DNA of 64,000 nucleotides from Paracoccus cavernae (GCA_030410095.1 JAUFRC010000001.1:880501-944500), one strand, 5' to 3'; shown: positions 29,474-41,188, numbered from the stretch's first letter. The notes: generated from the sequence alone by a model not told the origin. Numbers and translations are program-made.

Positions 29474-31069
29474 TCAGAAAAGCGATTGCTGGCCGCCTTC
29501 GGGCGGCTCTTCGGCTTTGCCCTTGCGCGGTTTGGGCATTGCCGGATCGACTCCTTCGGGAAGGGCGGCCATGCGGCCGTCCTGGAATTCGATCTCGAAA
29601 CGGGTCGCTTTCCGGGCGGCTTTGGCGCTTGTCAGCAGGCCATTCGGCCCGTGGATCACGGCAAAGCCGCGTTTGAGCGTTTCGGTATAGCCGAGCGTCT
29701 GGCGCAGGCGGTCGAGGCGCTCGAGGCTCTCGCGGCGTGCCGGCAGCGCGCGCGTGATGGCGAGGCCGAGGCGGGCGTCGAGTGCCGCCAGCCGGTCCTT
29801 GTCGCGCGCGATCCCGCGTCCTGCATCCGCGATCAGGCGGGCGCGGCTGTTGGTCAGGCTTTGGCCCAGACGGGTGATGCGTTCGCGGCGCAAAGCGAGA
29901 GAGCGGGCAAGCGTCGGCGGAAGTTTCTGTCCGAGCGCCGTGAGGCGCTGGTTGCCCGCCCGTGTCGCGCTACGCAAAAGAGCTGCGGGCAAGGCCAGCG
30001 CATTCAGTCTTTCGCGGCGCGAGCGGGCGAATTGGCGCAAGGCGGGCTCGAGCCGTCCGGCGAAAAGATCGAACCGTTGGCGTGCCGGATCCGTCAGGCT
30101 TTGGGGGCGACCCAAAGCGCGGCCGAGGTCCTGCAGGCGCTGGCGCGGCAAAGCGATGCGGGTTTGGGATGCGCGGCCCATGCGGCCCTGCAGATCGCCG
30201 AGCCGGAGCGCGAGTTCGGCGCGGACCGGCACCGCCATTTCGGCGGCGGCGGTCGGCGTCGGCGCGCGGCGGTCCGAGGCGAAGTCGATCAGCGTCGTAT
30301 CGGTTTCATGGCCCACGGCGGAAATCAGCGGGATGCGGCTTTCGGCGGCGGCGCGCACGACCGATTCCTCGTTGAAGCCCCAGAGGTCCTCGAGGCTGCC
30401 GCCGCCGCGCGCCACGATGATGAGATCGGGGCGCGGCACCGGCCCCGAGCCGTCGAGCGCGTTCAGCCCGCGGATCGCCGCCGTCACCTGCGGCGCGCTT
30501 TCCTGCCCCTGCACCGCCACCGGCCAGATCAGGACGCGGCTGGGAAAACGGTCCCGCAGCCGGTGCAAAATATCGCGGATCACCGCACCCGAGGGCGAGG
30601 TCACCACCGCGATCACATCGGGCAGATAGGGCAAGGGCCGTTTGCGGGTCTCGTCGAAGAGCCCCTCGGCGGCCAGAGCCTTGCGGCGCTTTTCGAGCAT
30701 CATCATCAGCGCGCCCGCGCCGGCAGGCTCGATCTGGTCGACGATCATCTGGTATTTCGACTGGCCTGGGAAGGTCGTCAGGCGACCTGTCGCGATGACC
30801 TCGATGCCTTCCTCGGGGCGCGTCACAAGCTTGGCCGCCTGCCCTTTCCAGGTGATCGCGGCCAGAACCGAGCGGTCGTCCTTGAGGTCGAAGTAGAGAT
30901 GCCCCGAGGCCGGCCGCGAGACACGGCCAACTTCGCCGCGCACCCGCACGCGGCCGAACTGGTCTTCGATCGAGCGTTTTACCGCGCCCGAAATTTCCGA
31001 GACGGTGAATTCATGGGCATTCGAGCCGGCCTCGCCGTTATCTTCCGGCCCGTCGTCAAAGAGCTCCAT
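29474..31069 (-). CDS. xseA: Exodeoxyribonuclease VII large subunit
   Basis: Degrades single-stranded DNA in both directions together with XseB. Intact, 531 residues. An N-terminal OB-fold (FTVSEISGAVKRSIEDQFG ... VRVRGEVGRVSRPASGHLYF) is followed by the catalytic core with VVTSPSGAVIRDILHRLRDRF and IIVARGGGSLEDLWGFNEE, then a long Arg/Ala-rich coiled-coil region (about 290-480). Divergent from purD with only 73 bp between starts. Confidence 0.95.
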   Translation of the reverse strand: MELFDDGPEDNGEAGSNAHEFTVSEISGAVKRSIEDQFGRVRVRGEVGRVSRPASGHLYFDLKDDRSVLAAITWKGQAAKLVTRPEEGIEVIATGRLTTFPGQSKYQMIVDQIEPAGAGALMMMLEKRRKALAAEGLFDETRKRPLPYLPDVIAVVTSPSGAVIRDILHRLRDRFPSRVLIWPVAVQGQESAPQVTAAIRGLNALDGSGPVPRPDLIIVARGGGSLEDLWGFNEESVVRAAAESRIPLISAVGHETDTTLIDFASDRRAPTPTAAAEMAVPVRAELALRLGDLQGRMGRASQTRIALPRQRLQDLGRALGRPQSLTDPARQRFDLFAGRLEPALRQFARSRRERLNALALPAALLRSATRAGNQRLTALGQKLPPTLARSLALRRERITRLGQSLTNSRARLIADAGRGIARDKDRLAALDARLGLAITRALPARRESLERLDRLRQTLGYTETLKRGFAVIHGPNGLLTSAKAARKATRFEIEFQDGRMAALPEGVDPAMPKPRKGKAEEPPEGGQQSLF

Positions 31070-31085
31070 CCCGTCCTCGCAAGGC

Positions 31086-31114
31086 TTGTTCCGTCAGGGC
31101 AGTCAGACTAGAAC
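31086..31114 (+). promoter_or_regulatory. Candidate promoter for purD
   Basis: TTGTTC (31086-31091), a 17-bp spacer and TAGAAC (31109-31114) lie about 28 bp before the purD ATG. Pattern match only, but the spacing is exact and the region between xseA and purD is short. Confidence 0.4.
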
Positions 31115-31142
31115 GCGGGCGAGCAAGAAGGAAGGGCTGCGC

Positions 31143-32403
31143 ATGAATATCCTCATCCTCGGCAGTGGCGGGCGCGAACACGCGCTGGCATGGGCCATTC
31201 GCCAAAACCCCAAATGCGACCGACTGTTCGTTGCGCCGGGGAATGCCGGGATCGAAGGGGTGGCGCGCTGTGTGGATATCGACATCCTCTCCGCCCCCGC
31301 CGTCATCGCCTTTTGCGAAGAGGCCGCCGTCGATCTGGTCGTTGTCGGCCCCGAGGCACCTTTGGCGGTCGGCATCGCCGATGCATTGCGCGCGGCCAGC
31401 ATACTGGTCTTCGGCCCTCGGCTGCGGCCGCCAAGCTCGAAGCCTCGAAAAGCTTCACCAAAGAGATCTGCGATGCCTGCGGCGCACCGACCGCCGCTTG
31501 GGCGCGTTTCGACGAGGCCGGTCCCGCCCATGCCTATATCCGCGAAAAAGGCGCACCGATCGTCGTCAAGGCCGATGGTCTGGCTGCGGGCAAAGGCGTG
31601 ACCGTCGCCATGACCGAGGCCGAAGCGATTGCCGCGATCGACGACGCTTTCGGCGGTGTTTTCGGGGATGCCGGCGCGGAGGTCGTGATCGAGGAATTCA
31701 TGGAGGGCGAAGAGGCCAGCTTCTTCATCCTCTCGGACGGGGTCGATTGCCTGCCGATCGGCTCGGCGCAGGACCACAAGCGCGTCGGCGAAGGCGATAC
31801 CGGCCCCAATACCGGCGGCATGGGGGCCTATTCTCCCGCGCTGGTGCTGACCCCTGCCCTGCAGGAACAGGTCATGGCCGAGATCGTGCGCCCGACGATT
31901 GCCGAAATGGCACGGCGCGGCACGCCATTCCAAGGCGTGCTCTTTGCCGGTCTGATGATCAAGGACGGGCGCGCGCGTCTGGTCGAATACAACGTCCGTT
32001 TCGGCGATCCCGAATGTCAGGTTCTGATGATGCGTCTGGGCGCGCAGATCCTCGACGCGATTCTCGCCTGTGCCGAGGGTCGCCTGTCCGATGCCCGCGT
32101 CAATTGGGCCGATGACCATGCGCTGACCGTCGTGCTGGCCGCCGAAGGCTATCCTGGCTCCTATGTCAAAGGCAGCGTGATTTCGGGTCTGGCGGATCTG
32201 CCCGACGACAGCGCGAACAAGGTCTTCCACGCGGGCACGGCCGAAAAGGACGGGCAGGTCATCGCGATCGGCGGTCGCGTTCTGGCGGCGACCGCGCGGG
32301 GGCGAGCCTTCGGGAAGCGCGCGACCGTGCCTATGCTTTGGCCGATGCGATCGACTGGCCGCAGGGCTTTTATCGCCGCGATATCGGCTGGCGCGCACTT
32401 TAG
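31143..32403 (+). CDS. purD: Phosphoribosylamine-glycine ligase (two frameshifts)
   Basis: Second step of de novo purine synthesis, an ATP-grasp enzyme. About 420 residues when restored. The start [19 protein letters not shown] follows AAGGAAGGG. Conserved elements are [20 protein letters not shown], the ATP-grasp stretch [14 protein letters not shown] and [16 protein letters not shown]. One base is lost near 31422 ([19 protein letters not shown] expected) and one near 32305; with the latter the C-terminus becomes [20 protein letters not shown] and the stop lies at 32401-32403. Confidence 0.94.
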
Positions 32404-32442
32404 GTCTTTCATCCCAGGAATTGGGTCATTATAGTTCACGCC

Positions 32443-32541
32443 ATGACACGGACACGAAACATATCTTCGACCCAGAACGCGCAATCGAGCGCGCGCTTTG
32501 TCGTAAGCCTCCGTGGCCTGCTTCTTCTTACGCTTCACTGA
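32443..32541 (+). CDS. leuL: Leucine leader peptide upstream of leuA
   Basis: A 32-codon reading frame, MTRTRNISSTQNAQ... ending VSLRGLLLLTLH. Six of its last ten residues are leucine, four of them in a row (CTG CTT CTT CTT), followed by ACG CTT CAC TGA. It sits between purD and leuA, in the right place and direction for a leader peptide that senses charged tRNA-Leu. Such leader peptides are well known for amino acid operons. No strong ribosome site is visible, but the Leu run together with the overlapping RNA structure makes the call convincing. Confidence 0.8.
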   Translation: MTRTRNISSTQNAQSSARFVVSLRGLLLLTLH

Positions 32542-32604
32542 GCGGGTCTCCGGGCCACCGCTCAGCGAGGATGCGCCCGGTTCCCAAAAGCTCAAGCGTA
32601 AGAA
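32502..32604 (+). promoter_or_regulatory. leuA leader RNA with mutually exclusive pairings
   Basis: Segment 1, CGTAAG (32502-32507), can pair with CTTACG (32527-32532) inside the leader peptide. The same region, TTCTTACGCTT (32525-32535), pairs perfectly over 11 bp with AAGCGTAAGAA (32594-32604), which ends 11 nt before the leuA ATG. Between these lies a perfect 8-bp hairpin, CTGAGCGG / CCGCTCAG (32538-32545 / 32558-32565). No U-tract follows any hairpin before leuA, so transcription termination of the classic type is not evident. A ribosome stalled on the Leu codons would cover the first arm and free the segment next to the leuA ribosome site, suggesting control of translation. Structures are by eye. 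Confidence 0.65.
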
Positions 32605-32615
32605 AGAACGAACCA

Positions 32616-34178
32616 ATGTCCGATAAAAACCGCGTCGTCATCTTCGACACCACCCTGCGCGACGGCGAGCAATCGCCGGGTGCAACCATGACCCATGCCG
32701 AAAAGCTGGAAATCGCCGGCATGCTGGACGATATGGGCGTCGACGTCATCGAGGCGGGCTTCCCAATCGCCTCCGAAGGCGATTTCGCTGCCGTCAGCGA
32801 GATTGCGAAAAATGCGAAAACCTCGGTGATCTGCGGTCTGGCCCGCGCCCAATTCGGCGATATCGACCGCTGCTGGGAGGCGGTGAAACACGCCCGCCGC
32901 CCGCGCATCCATACCTTCATCGGCACCTCGCCGCTCCACCGTGCCATTCCCAATCTGGATATGGACCAGATGGCCGAGCGCATCGAGCAGACCGTCAGCC
33001 ATGCCCGCAACCTGTGCGAGGACGTGCAATGGTCGCCGATGGATGCGACGCGTACCGAACATGACTATCTGTGCCGCGTGGTCGAAATCGCGATCAAGGC
33101 CGGTGCGACCACGATCAACATTCCCGATACCGTCGGCTATACCGCGCCGCGCAGATCCGCCGATCTGATCCGCATGCTGCTGGAACGTGTTCCGGGTGCC
33201 GACAACATCATCTTCGCGACCCATTGCCACAACGATCTGGGGATGGCGACGGCCAACAGCCTCGCCGCGGTCGAGGCCGGTGCGCGCCAGATCGAATGCA
33301 CGATCAACGGTCTGGGCGAGCGCGCGGGCAATACCGCGCTGGAAGAAGTCGTCATGGCCATGCGCGTGCGCCACGACATCATGCCCTATACCACCGGCAT
33401 CGACACCACCAAGATCATGGGGATCTCGCGCCGCGTCGCGCAGGTCTCGGGCTTTCCGGTGCAGTTCAACAAGGCGATCGTCGGCAAAAACGCCTTCCTG
33501 CACGAGTCGGGCATCCATCAGGACGGCGTGCTGAAAAACGTCGAGACCTTCGAGATCATGCGCCCCGCCGATATCGGTCTGAACGAGGCCAATATCGCGA
33601 TGGGCAAACATTCGGGCCGCGCCGCGCTGCGCTCGAAACTGGCCGAGCTGGGCTACGAGGTCGGCGACAACCAGCTGAAGGATATTTTCGTCCGCTTCAA
33701 GGCGCTGGCCGACCGCAAGAAAGAGATCTACGACGAGGATCTGGTCGCGCTGATGCAGGACAGCGCCGCCAATACCGAAGACGACCACCTGCAGGTCAAG
33801 CATCTGCGCGTGGTTTGCGGCACCGACGGCCAATCGGCTGATCTGACCCTGCTGGTCGGCGGCGAAGAGAAGACGGTCCATGCCACCGGCGACGGTCCGG
33901 TCGATGCCTGTTTCAACGCGGTCAAGCAGATCTTCCCGCACGAGGCGCGTCTGAAGCTCTATCAGGTCCATGCCGTGACCGACGGCACCGATGCGCAGGC
34001 GACCGTCTCGGTCCGTCTCGAGGAAAAGGGCCGGATCGTGAACGGTCAGGCTGCCGATACCGACACCATTCTGGCCAGCGTCAAGGCCTATGTCGGTGCG
34101 CTGAACCACCTGATCCTGCGCCGCGCCAACACCGCGCCCGATGCCGATACCAAAGGCATCACGCAATATTCGCATTAA
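32616..34178 (+). CDS. leuA: 2-isopropylmalate synthase
   Basis: Commits 2-ketoisovalerate to leucine synthesis by condensation with acetyl-CoA. Intact, 520 residues. MSDKNRVVIFDTTLRDGEQS carries the substrate-binding Arg-Asp; the metal-binding HCHND lies in FATHCHNDLGMATANS near residue 203. A C-terminal regulatory domain (about 390-515) for leucine feedback is present. Preceded by the leucine leader and followed by its own terminator. The ATG has only a weak purine stretch (AAGAAAG) in front, part of which pairs with the leader. Confidence 0.96.
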   Translation: MSDKNRVVIFDTTLRDGEQSPGATMTHAEKLEIAGMLDDMGVDVIEAGFPIASEGDFAAVSEIAKNAKTSVICGLARAQFGDIDRCWEAVKHARRPRIHTFIGTSPLHRAIPNLDMDQMAERIEQTVSHARNLCEDVQWSPMDATRTEHDYLCRVVEIAIKAGATTINIPDTVGYTAPRRSADLIRMLLERVPGADNIIFATHCHNDLGMATANSLAAVEAGARQIECTINGLGERAGNTALEEVVMAMRVRHDIMPYTTGIDTTKIMGISRRVAQVSGFPVQFNKAIVGKNAFLHESGIHQDGVLKNVETFEIMRPADIGLNEANIAMGKHSGRAALRSKLAELGYEVGDNQLKDIFVRFKALADRKKEIYDEDLVALMQDSAANTEDDHLQVKHLRVVCGTDGQSADLTLLVGGEEKTVHATGDGPVDACFNAVKQIFPHEARLKLYQVHAVTDGTDAQATVSVRLEEKGRIVNGQAADTDTILASVKAYVGALNHLILRRANTAPDADTKGITQYSH

Positions 34179-34209
34179 GCCCGCCACAAGCGTTCTGAGA
34201 GAAAAAATG

Positions 34210-34241
34210 AAGGCGCGGCAGGGTTCTGGCGCGCCTTTTTC
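34210..34241 (+). terminator. Intrinsic terminator of leuA
   Basis: AAGGCGCG pairs perfectly with CGCGCCTT around a 12-nt loop, followed by TTTC so that the 3' arm runs into five T. Confidence 0.85.
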
Positions 34242-34345
34242 AACGGGTTCGGGGAAATCGGCGCCAATCGTGCCGCCATCGGCGAACTGCCGCCAACAAA
34301 GTTCGGCGAATTTCGCCCATCGGCGGAAACGAACGAAAAAATAGG

Positions 34346-34373
34346 TTTTCGGCGGATGATTGCCGCCTTATAT
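34346..34373 (+). promoter_or_regulatory. Candidate promoter of the mre operon
   Basis: TTTTCG (34346-34351), 16 bp and TTATAT (34368-34373) lie 93 bp before the mreB start. A small inverted repeat, GGCGG / CCGCC, fills the spacer. The rest of the 34242-34466 gap holds no gene that I can see. Pattern match only. Confidence 0.3.
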
Positions 34374-34409
34374 GAAGCCAGTCGTAACGTGACATGCTGT
34401 CGCGGCTAG

Positions 34410-35500
<1,091 letters not shown>

Positions 35501-35509
35501 GGCTTTATC

Positions 35510-36446
35510 GTGGCGCGTAAAGGCCCTGATTTCGCGTCTCCGGTCCGGCGAATTCTGGTTTCGCTGCTGGTTATCGTCCTGCTGGCCGCTTTCCTGTTCT
35601 GGAAGATCGACAGCCCGCGCGCGGAACGGATGCGCGCGGCTTTCGTCGACCGCTTCGTGCCCGGTTTCGAATGGGTGCTGCTGCCGCTGACCAAAGTCAG
35701 CAATATGGTGGCGGGCTACCAATCCTATGCGCGGCTTTACGACCAGAACCAGGAGTTGCGCCGCGAGCTGCAGAAGATGTCCGCCTGGAAAGAGGCCGCC
35801 GTCCAGCTGGAACAGGAAAACGCCAAGCTTCTGGCGCAAAACAACGTCCGCATCGATCCCGCGCTGACCTCGGTCTCGGGCGTGGTGCTGACCGATAGCG
35901 GCACGGCCTTCCGCCAGTCGGTGCTGCTGAACGTCGGCGCGCGAGACGGGATCGTCGATGGTTGGGCCACGATGGACGGGCTGGGTTTGGTCGGCCGCAT
36001 TTCGGGCGTGGGGAAACCACGAGCCGCGTCATGCTGCTGACCGACCCCTCCTCGCGCATTCCGGTGATCATCCAGCCCTCGGGGCAGCGCGCGCTGATGG
36101 GCGGCGACAACACCTCGCTGCCGGTTCTCGATTTCATCGAAAGCCCCGAGAATGTCCGCCCCGGCGACCGTGTCGTCAGCTCGGGTGACGGCGGGGTCTT
36201 CCCGCCAGGCCTGCTGATCGGCCAATTGGCGATGGCGACCGACGGGCGTTTGCGCGTGCGTATGGCCGCCGATTACGGCAGGCTCGAATTCCTGCGCGTG
36301 CTGCGCAGCCATCCCGCCGAGCAGCTTGCGGATTCGGGTCGTCTGATCCCGCCGCCGCCGCCGGAATTCGTCGGCCCCGCATGCCCGACCGCCTCCCCGA
36401 GGCCGCCCAGACCGAGGGTGCGCCCACCGACAGCGGTCGGCAGTGA
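35510..36446 (+). CDS. mreC: Rod-shape protein MreC (two frameshifts)
   Basis: Periplasmic scaffold linking MreB to PBP2/RodA. About 312 residues when restored, from a GTG 9 bp after mreB. A short cytoplasmic tail and one membrane helix (ILVSLLVIVLLAAFLFW) precede a coiled coil (QNQELRRELQKMSAWKEAA) and the beta-rich domain. One base is lost near 36014 (ISGVG-TTSRVMLLTDPSSRIP) and one near 36380; with the latter the C-terminus is Pro-rich and ends TDSGRQ, and the stop overlaps the mreD start. Confidence 0.92.
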
Positions 36447-36979
36447 TGGAGCATGTCCGCCACCGCCGCTACATCGGCATGATCCTGTATACGCTGGTCA
36501 TGCTTGCGATTTTGCTGGTGCGGCTGCTGCCGCTCGCGCCCGGCAGCATCGGCTGGCCCGGACCCGATCTGATGCTCTGCGTGACGCTGGCCTGGGTGCT
36601 GCGCCGCCCCAGACAAGTGCCTGTCCTTCTGATCGGAGCGGTTTTCTTTATCGAGGATATCCTGATGCTGCGCCCGCTGGGGCTGTGGACGGCGCTTGTC
36701 ATCCTCGCGACCGAGGCTGCACGTCACCGTGAGCACCGTTGGCGCGAGCTGCCGTTCATGGTTGAATGGCTGCGCGTCGCGATCCTGATCGCCTTGATCG
36801 TGCTCGCCAACCGCTTTGTTCTCGCGCTCTTCTTCGTCGATATGCCGTCGCTCGGTCAGGTCATCTTGCAAATGCTCGCCACCATTCTCACCTATCCGCT
36901 TGTCGTGGTCGTCACGCGTTGGACCCTTGGTCTGCGCCGCGCCGATTATATCGAGGCGGATATCATGAGGCAGCGCTGA
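36446..36979 (+). CDS. mreD: Rod-shape protein MreD
   Basis: Intact, 177 residues, from the ATG of MEHVRHRRYIG, which overlaps the mreC stop (TGATG). A small, strongly hydrophobic inner-membrane protein with about five helices, for example MILYTLVMLAILLVRLLPL and VAILIALIVLANRFVLALF. Part of the elongasome with MreC, PBP2 and RodA. Confidence 0.9.
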   Translation: MEHVRHRRYIGMILYTLVMLAILLVRLLPLAPGSIGWPGPDLMLCVTLAWVLRRPRQVPVLLIGAVFFIEDILMLRPLGLWTALVILATEAARHREHRWRELPFMVEWLRVAILIALIVLANRFVLALFFVDMPSLGQVILQMLATILTYPLVVVVTRWTLGLRRADYIEADIMRQR

Positions 36980-36981
36980 AC

Positions 36982-38927
36982 ATGCGGAAATCTCCCAAGG
37001 AAATCGTCGAAAGCACCCGCAGCATCTCGCGGCGCGGCCTGCTTTTGGGCTCCGTCCAGCTTGGCGTCATCGGGGCCTTGGGGATGAAGCTGCGCTCGAT
37101 GCAGCTCGATCACGCCGAAGAATACCGCATGCTTTCGGACGGCAACTCGATCAAGATCCGTCTGCTTCCGCCGGCGCGCGGGCTGATCCTCGACCGCAAC
37201 GGTACGGTTCTGGCGGGCAACGAGCAGAATTACCGCGTCACCATCACCCGCGAGGAAGCGGGCGATGTCAGCGCCGTCATCGGCCGCCTGCGCCAGATCA
37301 TCCCGATGAGCGACACCCAGACCGCCACCCTGATGAGCGAGATCGACCGGCGCAGCGCCGTCACCCCCGTCAGTGTCGCGGACCGGCTGAGCTGGGACGA
37401 ATTCGCCTCGATCGCGGTGAACGCGCCCGCCCTGCCCGGCGTCTCGCCTGAATCGGGCCTTTCGCGCAGCTATCCGCGCGGTCCCGATTTCGCCCATGTC
37501 ATCGGCTATGTCGGGCCGGTTTCGGATTACGACCTCTCGAAGATCGACGAGCCCGATCCGGTTCTGCGTCTGCCCGAATTCCAGCTCGGCAAGGTCGGGA
37601 TCGAGGCCAAGCTCGAGGAAGAGCTGCGCGGCAAAGCCGGCGCGCGCCGTATCGAGGTCAACAGCGCTGGCCGCGAGATGCGCGAGCTTAGCCGTCAGGA
37701 GGGCCAACAAGGCGCGACGGTGCAGCTGACGATCGACGCGGGCCTCCAGAATTTCGCGACCCAGCGTCTGGGCACCGAAAGTGCCGCGGCGGTGGTGATC
37801 GACGTGACCAACGGCGATATCGTGGCGATTGCCTCTTCGCCGGTTTTCGATCCCAATATGTTCGTGCGCGGGATCTCCTCGCAGGATTATGGCGCGCTGA
37901 TGAACCATGATCACCGCCCGCTGGCCGACAAATCGGTGCAGGGCGTCTATCCGCCCGGTTCGACCTATAAAATGGTCTCGCTGCTGGCAGGGCTCGAGGC
38001 CGGCATCATCAACAGCGGCTCGCATTTCTATTGCCCGGGCTATCTGCAGGTGGCCGGTCGCCGCTTCCACTGCTGGAGCCGTGGCGGCCATGGTTCGGTC
38101 AACGGGGTCCAGAGCCTCGAAAAATCCTGCGACGTCTATTATTACGAGCTCGCCCAACAGATCGGCATCGACCGGATGTCGGCCATGGCGCGGCGTCTGG
38201 GGTTCGGCACGCGCCACGACCTGCCGATGTCGGCCGTCGCCGAAGGGATTGCGCCCGACCGCGACTGGAAGCGCAAGCGCCACAATCAGGAATGGCAGGT
38301 CGGCGACAGCATCAACGCGAGCATCGGTCAGGGATATGTGCTGACCTCGCCGCTCCAGCTTGCGGTGATGACCGCGCGGATCGCCACCGGCAAGAAGTCG
38401 CGCCGCGTCTGGTGCGCTCGATCGACGGCGTCACCCAGCCCGCGCCCGAGTTCCCGAGCCTCGGCATCGCGGAATCGAGCCTGCGTGTCGCGCGACAGGG
38501 CATGGATGCCGTGGTCAACAATGCCCATGCGACCGGCGCGCGCTCGCGCATCGTCGCGCCGGAGTGGCGTATGGCGGGCAAGACCGGCACCTCGCAGGTC
38601 CGCAACATTACCGCTGCCGAACGCGCACGCGGCGTGATCCGCAACGAGCAGTTGCCGTGGAACCGCCGCGACCACGGGCTGTTCGTCTGCTATGCGCCTT
38701 ATGACAACCCGCGCTATGCGGTTTCGGTCGTGGTCGAACACGGCATGGGCGGCGGCTCGGCGGCGGCGCCGATTGCGCGCGACGTCTTGTTGTTCGCGCT
38801 TGCCGGCGGCATGCCGCCCCTGAGCGCCTATCCCGAAAGCCAGCGCGGCGCGATCGAGGAGATGCGCGCCAAGCTCAACCTCACGCCGACGGTGGCGGCG
38901 CAGCAAACGGCACGGACGCGGGCCTGA
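36982..38927 (+). CDS. mrdA: Penicillin-binding protein 2 (one frameshift)
   Basis: Elongation-specific DD-transpeptidase. About 648 residues when restored. One N-terminal membrane segment, pedestal domain (PARGLILDRNGTVLAGNEQ), then the transpeptidase domain with the catalytic serine in PPGSTYKM near residue 326, SCD in EKSCDVYYYEL and KTGT in MAGKTGTSQV. One G is lost near 38397 (KKVAPRLVRSIDG expected). It starts 2 bp after mreD and ends 4 bp before rodA. Confidence 0.95.
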
Positions 38928-38931
38928 GCGG

Positions 38932-40070
38932 ATGAGCTATCTCGATTACAAGGTTGCCCAGACCCCGACTGGCATCAAGAAGATCCTTTATCTCAACTGG
39001 CCGCTGGTCTTTCTGATCACCGCCGTCTCCTGCATCGGTTTCCTGATGCTCTATTCGGTTTCGGGCGGCGATATCGACCGATGGGCGGGGCCGCAGATGG
39101 TGCGTTTCGCGGTCGGCATGGTCTTGATGCTGGGGCTGGCCTTCGTGCCGATCTGGTTCTGGCGCTCGATTTCGGTCGTGGCCTATGTGGTCTGCGTACT
39201 GTTGCTGATCCTCGTGGAAACCATGGGCCATGTCGGCATGGGCGCACAGCGTTGGCTCGATCTGGGGCCCTTCAAGCTGCAACCCTCCGAGCTGACCAAA
39301 GTGGCCTTCGTTCTGACGCTCGCCGTCTATTACGACTGGCTGCCGGTCGAGAAGGTCTCGCGTCCGCTTTGGGTGCTGATCCCCGTCCTGCTGATCCTGC
39401 TGCCGACCGGCCTCGTGCTGATGCAGCCCGATCTCGGGACGTCGATCATGCTGATCGCGGGCGGCGGGATCGTGATGTTCGCGGCGGGTGTGAGCCTGTG
39501 GTATTTCGCGGGCGTCATCGCGATTGTCGTCGCCATGGTCACCGCCGTGATGGAGAGCCGCGGCACCGATTGGCAGCTGCTGCACGATTACCAGTTCCGC
39601 CGGATCGACACCTTCCTCGATCCGGCTCGGACCCGCTTGGCGCGGGCTACAACATCATGCAGGCGCAGATCGCGCTCGGCTCGGGCGGATGGTCGGGGCG
39701 CGGTTTCATGCAGGGCTCGCAATCTCGGCTGAACTTCCTGCCCGAAAAGCACACGGATTTCATCTTCACATCGCTGGCCGAGGAGTTCGGCTTTGTCGGC
39801 GCGGCCTCGCTGCTGGTTCTGTATATGCTGATCCTCGGCTTCTGCCTGCATTCGGCACTGACCAACCGCGACCGTTTCGCCAGTCTCACGACAATCGGCA
39901 TTGCGGGAACGTTCTTTCTGTATATGGCGATCAATATGGGCATGGTCATGGGGCTTCTGCCCGCCAAGGGCTCGCCTTTGCCGCTGGTCAGCTATGGCGG
40001 AACCGCTATCATGATCGTCTTGATTTCCTTCGGCATTGTCCAATCGGCCCATGTCCACAGACCAAGGTAG
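38932..40070 (+). CDS. rodA: Peptidoglycan glycosyltransferase RodA (one frameshift)
   Basis: SEDS-family polymerase working with PBP2. About 379 residues when restored, about ten membrane helices. Signatures are RWLDLGPFKLQPSELTKVAF near residue 105, the essential Asp in the extracytoplasmic loop region around FLDPGSDPLGAGYNIMQAQI, and the C-terminal GLLPAKGSPLPLVSYGGTA. One G is lost near 39625 (CCGGGC read as CCGGC). Last of the five cell-shape genes. Confidence 0.95.
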
Positions 40071-40073
40071 GCG

Positions 40074-40991
40074 ATGAAGGTTCTTTTGCGGCCCCCGCGC
40101 GGGATTGGGACGAATGGCATCGCGCCCTGATCGCGGCCGCGCCCGAAATGGACCTTGCCCGCGAAGGCGATCCTGCAAGTTTCGATGCGCTGATCTATGC
40201 GCCGGGCTATCCCGAGGACGGCAGCACGCTCGATTTCACCCCATTCACCAAGGCCCGCGTCGTCCAGAGCCTCTGGGCGGGGGTCGAGCGTATCGTGACC
40301 AATCCGACCCTGACCCAGCCCTTGTGCCGCATGGTCGACCCCGGCCTTGCGCGCGGGATGAGCGAATATTGCACGGGCTGGGTGATGCGCGCCCATCTCG
40401 GGATGGACCATTACACGCAAGACGGGATCTGGCGTCACGCGATCGTGCCGCCGTTGGCCTCCGCGCGGCGGGTGACCATCCTCGGCATGGGCGAGCTCGG
40501 CCGTGCATTGGCGCAATGCCTGCGGGGTTTGGGTTTTGCGTGACCGGCTGGTCGGCCTCGGGTCGGCCGGTCGAGGGGATCACGGTCTTGGATGCGCCCG
40601 CATTGGGGCAGGCTTTGGCGGGGGCCGATATTCTCGTCTCGCTTTTGCCCGACACGCCGGCCACGCGCGGGCTTTTGAACGCGGAGACCTTGGCGATGCT
40701 GCCCGAGGGCGCATGGCTGATCAACGCCGGACGCGGCACGGTTCTGGTCGAGGAGGATCTGCTCGCGGCGCTTGATGCGGGGCGGGTGGGCCATGCCGTT
40801 CTCGATGTCTTCACGGCCGAGCCTTTGCCTGCCGGGCATCCCTTCTGGTCCCATCCGCGGGTGACAGTCACCCCCATATCAGCGCCGCAACCCGCCCCGA
40901 GACCGCAGCCCCCGTCGCGGCCGAAAACCTGCGTCGCGCGATGTCGGGCGCGCCGCTGCTGCATCTCGTGGACCGCAGCCGCGGTTACTGA
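40074..40991 (+). CDS. D-2-hydroxyacid dehydrogenase, GhrA type (three frameshifts)
   Basis: Probably glyoxylate/hydroxypyruvate reductase (NAD(P)H). About 306 residues when restored. The Rossmann loop is TILGMGELGRALAQ near residue 140, with INAGRGTVLVEEDLLAAL and the catalytic Glu/His region EPLPAGHPFW ... VTPHISAATRPE. Single-base losses lie near 40090 (run of T), near 40538 and near 40873 (run of six C read as five). It starts 3 bp after rodA; whether it is truly part of the shape operon is uncertain. Confidence 0.85.
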
Positions 40992-41188
40992 GGCGCGCGG
41001 CGAAACCTCGCGGTCGTAGTCCGGATCCTATGTCCGAACGCAGAGCCCGATCATGGGCAGGGGGCAAGCGTTTTCCCGATTGTGGAAAAAGCCGCTCCCT
41101 GTTAAAGGTCACCTCCTTTCCGAACATCCGTCCTGGCCTCCGCGATCACGCGGTGCCGCAATCAGACATTCTGTTACCGGATTTTCCG

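Noticed and set aside
32161..32616. A minus-strand gene of 151 residues over the purD end and leuA leader
   Set aside because: It is the complement of the purD C-terminus and the leader hairpins; no ribosome site and no family match.
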